Shown: positions 56,024 through 64,000 of the stretch, piece after piece
Layout: every line of letters begins with the position of its first letter
Numbering within the stretch: the first letter of the stretch is position 1
Assembly (NCBI RefSeq): GCF_947179165.1
Contig: NC_077238.1
Coordinates: 37,747,793 to 37,811,792 of the forward strand
Source of the DNA: Solanum dulcamara
Lineage: Eukaryota > Streptophyta > Magnoliopsida > Solanales > Solanaceae
DNA: 64,000 bases
Direction of reading: 5' to 3'
Translations under genes and position numbers: made by a program
Notes under the pieces: model-generated
Databases searched by the model: none
What the model was told of the DNA's origin: nothing
Seen by the model: only the letters and a program-made list of their open reading frames with translations

Positions 56024-57749
56024 TGTTAAACTCAATTACACTTCTCAAAAGATATGTAGATGATCGTTAGCAGTATTTTTTACCTATCTAAGAATTGGGG
56101 TCGAACCCATAGAGAATAGGTTGAAACAGACCTATTAGCTATCACTATTCAGTTATAGTTACTACTTCCATAAAATAAACTTACATAAAGTTAAAGTGGG
56201 GGATTTGATTAAGATATAAGAACAAAAGACAAAGTAATAACAAGTAACATGATTAAGGTTGTAAACAATATGAAGACTAGATTAGGATTGTGTTCTCCAT
56301 GACTTGTATGTTAATAGGCTAATGGTATTCATGATATCGTTCAATATATTGCATGCAAAGTCTAGTGAGTTAGGTAACATCTAATCCACCTCCTGGTCCT
56401 TCTTAGACGGATCTCATTCATCTCCTCCAGGTCTAAAAATGTATGATATACTAACCCTCGCCAAGGATCCCATAGTACTATCTCCTCCCGGTCTCAAGTA
56501 ACTTAGAAGGAGTTTATCCGTTCTTTCGAAGCCAGACTCTCCGAATTTCTGTTGTGAAGTCTTTTCCTAATCACTACTTCCCTCTTGGGAAAGCAATGAA
56601 TATAGACGAGTTATTAATGCATACACTCACTAAGAAAGATGTTTAAATAAACAAATCACAATACATGGAAAAATAATTCACAAATGTCAATCCTACGTTT
56701 GCCTATTCTAGTTAAGTCGTCATGGTTCCCATAACCCTAGTTTTGGGTTTATCCTTGCATACTTTTGATGGATAACTCAATAAAAATGAATTAAACATTC
56801 ATTATAAGTCTTAATAATAATAATTAATCAAACTCACATTTGAATAAGAAGATTTATATTTAAATCACAAAACTAGAACTCAAAGAATCCGAGTTGTATG
56901 CTCTTTCTCCCAAATCAGTCCAATTTCATGTGGTAGATGAAAAATCATTCTACAATGGAAGTTTAGGTCATGTAATATAGTCTATAAATATTAGGAAAAG
57001 CGTGTACAAAATTTCTAAAAGTGTACCCTAAAAATATAACACAAGAGGATATTTATAGAAACCTAAAACTACTCCTAAATGAACTAGGAAACCAAAGTCT
57101 TGTTGGACTCGGATTGCTATGGACGGGCACCAACAAAGCCAGTGGTGAGAAATACAGCTCATGGTGGTGTTCCTTGGTATTTTCATTGGCATTTTAGAGT
57201 AGGCCACCCTACCAAGGAACCTATAACAGGGCGTGGTGTGCACCGTGACCCTTGAAGGGGCTCGTGGTGTGTGTCTTAGCCAAGTTCTTGGCCTCCTCTT
57301 CCTGGGAGCTCTCTTCACGACTAGAGGCTGCCTTTCATGGGCATTGGTTTCCACCACCACTCTTGAAGGGTCTCATGGTGTGCACCCTTGATCAAAACAA
57401 TCTGGTTTAGTCTCCAAACATCCAAGCCAAGATCCTTCAATGGGTGGCAAAGTTTGTTCTTTGAATTCTCTCTTCAAGTTGTCGCAAAACCTTTCCAAGC
57501 TAAAGCAAACCTAGAACTTCTTGCATATTTTGCTTTCCTTTTGTCCTCACCTCTACATCAAGCTACCAATATCCTTCAAGATCAATCAAATTTCCACATA
57601 AACCATGCCAAATACCATCAATCCAAGAGTACTTCAGTTTCTCTGAGAACTAACTAAAAACACATATCAAACTAAACAAAATGTGCTTAAGAACTTACAA
57701 TAACTTCTTATTTTGAGTGTCATAAATATCGTATTTTGGAGACACATCA
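56024..57749 (-). repeat. element H 3' LTR (left)
   Basis: On the plus strand it starts TGTTAAACTCAATTACAC and ends GGAGACACATCA. It matches the right copy throughout, including the TCTCCTCCCGGTCT words and the CACACGAAATTGGAC-type segment. The purine tract expected at its minus-strand start is weak (TTTTAGGGTGT). Confidence 0.88.
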
Positions 57750-59574
57750 ACACCCTAAAATTAGAATTATTACTTGTCCTCAATCAATAAAAAAACCTCA
57801 AACCAAATGACATACAAATACAAGCAACTCCTAGGAAACATATAGCATCCCTGCAACATAAAACTCATGCCCAACCATCCCTATGCAATGTATTCATGCT
57901 CTAACCACTCGCTAGGATTACTTCATGTCATTATACCATCCATAGCTTAACCAAATCAATTCAAATAGTCATAGACCAGATAATGTAGCAACCAAACAAC
58001 ACAATCACAATGTCCTTACTACAAAAAAGTCTCTCACAAAATGAATATAAGAAAAATAAAGACTGAAACAAGATTACTCGCACTCTCAATTTTTTTTCAA
58101 ATAATGCAAAATTAAATACCATAGGCTTGCCCTTATTTTTAACACCTCAACTCTTGAATAACCTTTATAGGATCACAATAGGACTTTTTAGGCTTGTAAT
58201 ATAGGCTCGAGTTTAGGTAGGATACATTTAAGATAAATGTGATTACTTTGCCCCTACAAACGCTACTTTGGATTAGATACTTAGTTTTTCAGTCCCGAAA
58301 CTCTTGTTGTCCCTTATTTCCTCATTCCTCCTTCTTGGGAGTGGTTTCTACTTTTGTTCAATCTTATTCTTTCTTTATAGCTCATTTTTTAACTTATTTT
58401 GTTTTTCACTTGTGGCCACAACCTATGCTTTACTTTTCTTCTCTTCCTACCATTCTTTTCATACCCTAAATTTTCTGCTTTCCTTATGATAGCCACCCTC
58501 AACTTAGGCTTTTGGATTGAGTTAAAGTACTTAATCACCTAGGAGGTATCAAGGCCAAGATAACGATTCATAGAATGATTCTCTTTATGGTAGCCACCCT
58601 CAACTTAGGCTTTTAGCTTGAGTTGAGGTACACATTTTCCTTAAAGGGACCAGGGCCAAAATTTGGATTCACAGACAAAAAGGGAAGGTGAATTTTAGTT
58701 AATCAAAGAAAAAATCTATTCAAGCTCAATCTTTTGGTTCAAAAGGGTAAAATTTCATTTGATTGGTTAAATTTAGGCTAAATGACTCACTAGTAATAAA
58801 GGCCTGTGATCCTTTCATGTTCCAGCTATCCAATTATTTTAATGAGACTAACCAGGAAAGTTCTAGCTTACACATCAATCAAACTACACAAATTTATCTC
58901 ACGCATACCTGGCACTGATCTTATGGTATTTAGCACTAATAAACATAGTCATAACTAGCAAATCACAATGTACAATATTACAAAGATCCTTGAAAATCAG
59001 TTATCACATTTGAGATGCAATCACACAATTATTCACAAATTTTTGAATAGGGACCATTTTTTTCTTTACTTTCACGGTCTTAATAAAAACTCCTATAGAC
59101 ACTTGTATTCATACAAACAACTTAAACATGCCAGTTCTACTAGATAATACACCTTCAGAGAAAAAAAACATGGCAACAAAAATTTCAAAGGATTTCAGGA
59201 TACCTTTCTCCACACTAAAATTTGTGCATTGTCCCCAATGCACTCAAAAACTCCAAAATTGAAAGCAGGGGAAGTGATCATACCTGCAATGCCCTAGGCA
59301 TCAGTAGTAGGTTACCTGAATACTCAAATTTCATCAAGTATCCACATAGGTTGCCTCCCATGAAGTGCATGATGTAGTGTCGCAGCACGACATCCTTAAA
59401 CTGTACTATTTCTCCATTCTTGTATTTTGAACAATGTCAATAAGAAGAGCCCCATTTTTCCTTTGATTCACCATGCCTGACAGTTGCCCCATTTGTTGCT
59501 CTAACTACTTGATAGAGGTTAGTATGACTCTACCACTTGGGTCATTTTACCCATCAGGGGCAACAATGCCATTT
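57750..59574 (-). other. internal region of element H, no coding domain
   Basis: No gag or pol motif was found on either strand. It contains two similar phrases (TAGCCACCCTCAACTTAGGC at 58491 and 58590) about 100 bp apart and, near 59376, GTCGCAGCACGACATCC, which resembles a phrase seen in Tat-type elements. Open frames such as 58239-58489 have biased, low-complexity composition. Confidence 0.6.
59557..59571 (-). other. element H primer-binding site
   Basis: Minus-strand TGGCATTGTTGCCCC starts a few bases after the right-hand (5') LTR end. It resembles the tRNA-Asp-type site TGGCGCCGTTGCC of Tat/Athila elements with several changes. Confidence 0.55.
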
Positions 59575-61279
59575 TGATAACACTCAATTACACCTCTCAA
59601 AAGATATGTAGACGATCGTTAGCGGTATATTTTACCCAATTAAGAGTTAGGGTCGAACCCACATGGAATAGGTTAAAACAGATCTATTAGCAATCATTAT
59701 TTAGTCACAATAGCTACTTTAAGAAAATCAACTTGCATAACATAAAAGTGGGGGTTTTGATTAAGATTTAAGAACAAACAACAAAGTAATAATAAGTAAA
59801 CAAGATTAAGGTTGTAAACAATATGAAGAACAGACTAGGATTATGTTCCCCATGACTTGTATGTTAATAGGCTAATGGTATTCATGATATAGTTCAATGT
59901 ATTGCATGAAAAATCTAGCGAGTTGGGTAACATCTAATTTACCTCTCGGTCCTTCTTAGACATATCTCATTCATCTCCTCCCGGTCTCTGAATGTATGCT
60001 ATACTAACCTTCGACCTGGATCCCAGAGTACTATCTTCTCCCAGTCTCAAGTAATGTAGATGGAGTTTATCCCTTTTTTTGAAGCTAAATTCTCCGAATT
60101 TTTATTGTGAAGTCTTTTCCTAATCAGTACCTACCTCCTAGAAAAACAATGAATACATGCGAGTTATTAATGAATTCACTCACTAAGAAATACTTTTGAA
60201 TGAATAAATCACAATACATGCAAAAACAATTCACAAATATCAATCCTACATTTACCTATTCTAGTTAAGTCGTCATGGTTCCCACAACTCTAGTTGTGGG
60301 TTTAGCCTTGCATAATTTCTATGGATAACACAATAAAAAATGAATGAAAAATGTATTAGAAGTCTTAAAAATAACAATGAATCAAATTCACTATTGAATA
60401 GGAAGATTTAGATTCAAATCACAAAAGTAGAACTCAAAAAGCCGAGTTGTGTGCTCTTTCTCCCAAATCTGTCCAATTTCGTGTGGTGTATGAAAAATCC
60501 TTCAAAAATGGAGTTTCGGTCATGTAATTTAACCTCTAAATAGTATGAAAACCTTGTAAACAATTTCTAACATTTTCCCCTAAAAATATAATGCAAGAGA
60601 GTATTTATAGAAACCTAAATCTACTCCTAAATGAACTAGGAAACCAAAGTCTTATCTGGCTTGGATTGCTCTGGACAGACACCACCACGGTTCATTGTGG
60701 TGTTATTTGGTGTTTGCATTGGAATTTTGGATCAGGTCATCCAACCACGACACCCATAACGGGGCGTAGTGTGCACCACAACCCGTAAAGGGGCTCGTGG
60801 TGTGTGCCTTAGCCAAGTTCTTGGCTTCCTCCTCTTGGGAGCTCTCTTCACGACTGGAGGCTTCCTTTCATGGGAAGTGGTGTGAATCACGACCCTTGAA
60901 GGGTATTTTGGTGTGAAATCTTGATCAAACAAGTCGATTTATTCTCCAAACATCCAAGCCAAGGTCCTTCAATGCGCGACGAAGTTCTTTCTTTGAATTA
61001 TCCTTTCAAGTGTTTGCAAAACCTTTCCAAGCTCAAGTCAACCTCGAAATTCTTGCCTATTTTGATTTTCTTTTGGCCTCACATCAATACCAAGTTACCA
61101 ACATCCTGCAAGATCAATCAAATTTTCACATGAACCATGCCAAATACCATAAATACAAGCGTCCTACAATTTCCCTTAGAACTAACTAAAAACACATATG
61201 AAACTAACAAAATGCGCTTAAGAACTTAAAATAACTCCTTTTTTGAGTGTCGTAAGTGTCTTATTTTTGTGACATATCA
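59575..61279 (-). repeat. element H 5' LTR (right)
   Basis: On the plus strand it starts TGATAACACTCAATTACACC and ends TTGTGACATATCA. It matches 56024-57749 along its length. Confidence 0.88.
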
Positions 61280-61284
61280 TACCT

Positions 61285-62220
61285 CAACCTAGAGTAAGGG
61301 TTGAATATGAGGAAAAAGCTTTTCTGGTTCCCGAAGCTCCACATCATATGGAAGGAGTGACACATGTGGAATTCCAAAACATTATCACTTTGTTGGACTA
61401 AGCCATAGCTAACCAAACTAACCAAGGAATTATTCCTCATCATCCTCTTCAAGTGCTTACTATGGCTTCTAGGATTTGGGACTTCAAGAGAATGAATCCA
61501 CCCGAATTTAATGGTTCTAAACTGGATGATTATCCTATGGAGTTCATTGAGGAAGTTTATCAAATTGTGGCTATCATAGGAGTGCCTCTAATTGAAAAGG
61601 CTGAGTTAGTAGCCTATCAACTCAAGGGTGTGGCAAGGGTTTGGTAAGACAAATAGGTAATTGAGAGGGGTGAAGATATAGAGCCCATAAATAGGAATAG
61701 TTCAAGGGTGCTTCTTTCCTTTGGAGCTAAGGGAGGCAAATATTCTAGGGTTCTTCACTCTTTTCCAAGGGAGCATGAGTGTGAGGGAATATTCCCTCAA
61801 ATTCACTAAATTTTTTAGTATGCTAATTTCTTGGTATCCGATCCAAGGTGGGCAACAATTTGTGGGGTAGGTTCCACCGATACTCCTACTCGAAGGTTCA
61901 ATAAGGACAAGGGTGCTAATTTTATAGTTTCAATAGAGAATGTTAGTGCTCAAGATTTCCCAGCTTGCAAGAAGTATGGGAAGACACACAAAAAGGAATG
62001 CTTAGTCGGCACCAATGCATCTTCAAGTGTGGAAAACTGGGTCACCAAGCTAGATATTGTAGAGGTGGTGATGGCATATCTCAAGGTAAAATTACTCATG
62101 GTAAACAAGATCAAGTAAATGGCCAACACACCAACCACTTTTATGCTTTACATGGGAGGAAAGAGGTTGAGGATACACCCGATGTTGTTAATGGTATGTT
62201 AAAGGTATTTTCTTTTTAAT
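61285..62220 (+). pseudogene. element G gag (main part)
   Basis: It continues the MPPRRVP start at 56003 from the other side of element H: PRVRVEYEEKAFLVPEAPHH, an early TAA, then ASRIWDFKRMNPPEFNGSKL, PMEFIEEVYQIVAIIGVPLI and ELVAYQLKGVARVW. The zinc knuckle near 62010 reads FKCGKLGHQARYC with its first Cys changed. FYALHGRKEVEDTPDVVNGM leads into the protease. Confidence 0.8.
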
Positions 62221-62570
62221 GTGTATGCATTAGTAGATTTTGATTCCACTTTGTTGTTTGTTACTCCATTCCTTTTAAATAGGTTTGACGTGTTAACCGA
62301 AATATTATTAGAACCCTATTTTGTGTCTATCCCCGTGAGTGAGTTGATTATTGCTAGAAAGGTCTATAAGGATTTTCTCCTGTCTATCTTGCATAAAGTT
62401 ATTCCTTGTGATCTCAATGATCTTGATATTGTATATTTTGATGTCATTTTTGGGATGGATTGGTTGGATACGTCTTATGCTTTTATATATTATAGAACTC
62501 GTAGAGTCAAGTTTCAATTCTCAAATGAGTATATTCGTGAATAAGAGGGTCATTGAGATCAAAAGGTGAT
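62221..62570 (+). pseudogene. element G protease
   Basis: It reads MYALVDFDSTLLFVTPFLLN, where the family has D-S-G-A, so the active site is damaged, followed by LTEILLEPYFVSIPVSELII and LNDLDIVYFDVIFGMDWLDT. The open stretch ends at 62544. Confidence 0.78.
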
Positions 62571-63612
62571 TGCCAATGGTTGTATATATGACATTATGAG
62601 GGATAGAGATATTGAATCTGAAAGTCATTCTCTTGAGTTGGTTCTCATGGTCAATAAGTTTTCCGATGATCTTCCTAGTATTCCTCTCAAAAGGGAAGTT
62701 AATTTTGGTATCAATATGCTCTTCGATACCCAACCTGTCTATATTCCTCCCCATTGAATGGCCCCTGCAGAAATAAAGTAGTTGAAGGAATAATTAAAAG
62801 ACTTATTGGAAAAGGAATTTATTAGGCAAAGCATTTTACCATGGGGTGCTTCTGTATTGTTTGTGAGGAAGAAAGATGGGTCACTTCGGATGTGTATAGA
62901 CTACTAGCAATTGAAGAAGGTAAACATTAAGAACAAGTATCCTATTCCAATGATAGATGACCTTTTTGACCAATATTAATGGGCAAGTCACTTCTTAAAG
63001 ATTGATCTCTGGTCTGGCTATCAATAATTAAGAGTAAGGGAGTGTGACATTCCTAAGACAACATTTCGAACACTTTATAGTCATTTTGAGTTTTTGGTGA
63101 TGTCATTTGGATTTATGAACGCACCGATGGTGTTTATGGATCAAATGAATAGGGTTTTCAAGGCCTAACTTGATACATATATGGTCGTCTTAATTGATGA
63201 CATCTTGATTTACTCCCAGGTGAGGAAGAGCATAAGGATCATTTGAAAATTGTGCTTCAAATCTTGAGGAATTGCCAATTATTTGCCTAATTTAGTAAGT
63301 GCGAATTTTGGTTGAAAGAAGTGGTATTTCTTGGTCATATAGTATCCGATGATGGGATCAAGGTTGATTCTAAAAAATAGAGGCGGTGAGGAATTGGCCA
63401 ACACTATTATCTCCTTCAGATATTAGGAGCTTTTTGGGTCTAGCCGAATATTATAGAGGGTTCGTTGAAGGGTTCTCTTCAATCTAATCTCCCATAACGA
63501 AATTGACTCAAAAAATATGAAGTTCCTATGAATGGATGAGTGGAGAGGAGTTTCCAAACTTTGAAAGATCTACATACCTCCACTCCTATCTTGATTCTAC
63601 CAGAAGGGTTAG
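62570..63612 (+). pseudogene. element G reverse transcriptase and start of RNase H
   Basis: Across several stops it encodes [90 protein letters not shown] (LIDD at the catalytic site), then a decayed thumb region and a broken RNase H entry (TSTPILILPEG by position) that stops at the next LTR at 63613. Confidence 0.82.
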
Positions 63613-64000
63613 TGTACTGACCTCCAAGGTCATTTTAATGCTTTTGTATGTTTTTACCATTTTACCACTTTTCTTAGATTATTTATGACTCTTATATTAT
63701 GTTGGGATGGGTGGCATGATTTTAAAGGTGTTCGGTTGAGTTTTAAGATGGTTTGGCTATTTTTGAGACTTAAGGCTTGAAAGAGTTAACTTTAGTCATC
63801 ATCTGGAGATTCCTTCATCGTATGAGAATTTTGACAGCTCGATCAGCTCTAGAAGGTCTATTTTGTTCTAAAAGGAAAGTTCATTTGGGTTTAGGAGGCT
63901 TCGTTTTGAGTTTGTATGATTTGTTATTTTAATTTTAAAGTTTTGGCCAAGTTTGATTTCGACCAACATTTTGAGTATATGCACTCAGACAAAAATTTCA
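63613..64000 (+). repeat. element I: start of a further LTR
   Basis: TGTACTGACCTCCAAGGTCA abruptly replaces the RNase H sequence of element G right after the reading that should continue LPEG. The rest is AT-rich and non-coding to the window end. It is taken as the LTR edge of another retrotransposon; the orientation is inferred from the TG start only. Confidence 0.6.

Larger units (their letters stand above)
56024..61279 (-). mobile_element. element H: non-autonomous LTR element (Tat/Athila-like, LARD type) in element G gag
   Basis: LTRs at 56024-57749 and 59575-61279 enclose 1.8 kb with no gag or pol. A perfect 5-bp duplication TACCT lies at 56019-56023 and 61280-61284. On the minus strand the primer site next to the right LTR reads TGGCATTGTTGCCCCTGATG, close to the TGGCGCCGTTGCC site used by Tat/Athila elements. 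The LTR palindrome tracts (57115-57390, 60660-60930; ACCACGGTTCATTGTGGTG, GGCTCGTGGTGTGTG) resemble those of elements C and D. It would need proteins from another element to move. Confidence 0.82.
53619..63612 (+). mobile_element. element G: Ty3/Gypsy chromovirus, split by H and cut by I
   Basis: 5' LTR, primer-binding site and gag start (56003-56023) are followed, after element H, by the rest of gag, protease and RT and then by the start of another LTR at 63613 inside RNase H. The 3' half and 3' LTR are off-window. Stops are frequent throughout pol, more than in element C. Confidence 0.85.

Noticed and set aside
58239..58489. Two overlapping open frames inside element H
   Set aside because: Phe/Leu/Ser-rich low-complexity translations in a non-coding element interior, with no start context or homology.

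Overview
The window is plant nuclear DNA, most likely from the nightshade family (Solanaceae). The evidence is a TS-type SINE with a TTG-rich 3' tail, Solanaceae-type Stowaway and Tourist-like MITEs, long-LTR chromoviruses, an AT-rich background, and one intron-containing plant transcription-factor gene. The genus cannot be settled from the sequence alone.

Layout. (1) 1-5830 is a minus-strand, decayed Ty1/Copia retrotransposon that landed inside a Tourist-like MITE (remnant 5831-6169). Its integrase carries a TS SINE whose insertion keeps the reading frame, and its leader carries four hairpins with a fixed core and compensating stems. (2) 6170-15260 is the only host gene, a six-exon NAC transcription factor of the NAC075 type (plus strand, coding exons between 7880 and 14634, 465 residues). 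It has a candidate leader intron, a 27-residue upstream ORF, and at least five MITEs in introns 4 and 5. (3) 15416-15775 is a dispersed repeat with a second copy at 44494-44845. (4) 15881-35014 is an old minus-strand Ty3/Gypsy chromovirus (element A) whose gag is split by a plus-strand chromovirus (element B, 22393-31917, target duplication TATGT). (5) 35068-43870 is a third chromovirus (element C, plus strand) with most of its integrase deleted. (6) 43871-45150 is a short non-LTR gap with a SINE-like segment and a local duplication. (7) 45151-64000 is a nested stack: element D LTR and gag, split by a 2.5 kb solo LTR (S, target duplication CCATC); LTR fragments E and F; element G (5' LTR, gag, decayed pol), split in gag by a non-autonomous Tat/Athila-like element H (56024-61279, target duplication TACCT) and cut in RNase H by the start of a further LTR (I, 63613 to the end).

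The genes: only NAC075 looks functional. Every retroelement reading frame is broken. Two patterns recur across the chromovirus LTRs. First, a consensus 5' splice donor (AAG|GTATGTGGG-like) followed by a CCATGGGT/ACCCATGG hairpin lies inside each LTR, and a pyrimidine-rich 3' splice acceptor sits 3-4 bases before the gag ATG. Together they suggest a gag-leader intron of about 1.7-2.0 kb that would remove the primer-binding site. Second, each LTR family has a tract of short repeated palindromes whose sequence is family-specific (ACGAGTCGT, ACGACCCGT, CACGGNCCGTG, GGCGCNNNGCGCC types). All coordinates were placed by eye and may be off by a few bases at element ends.
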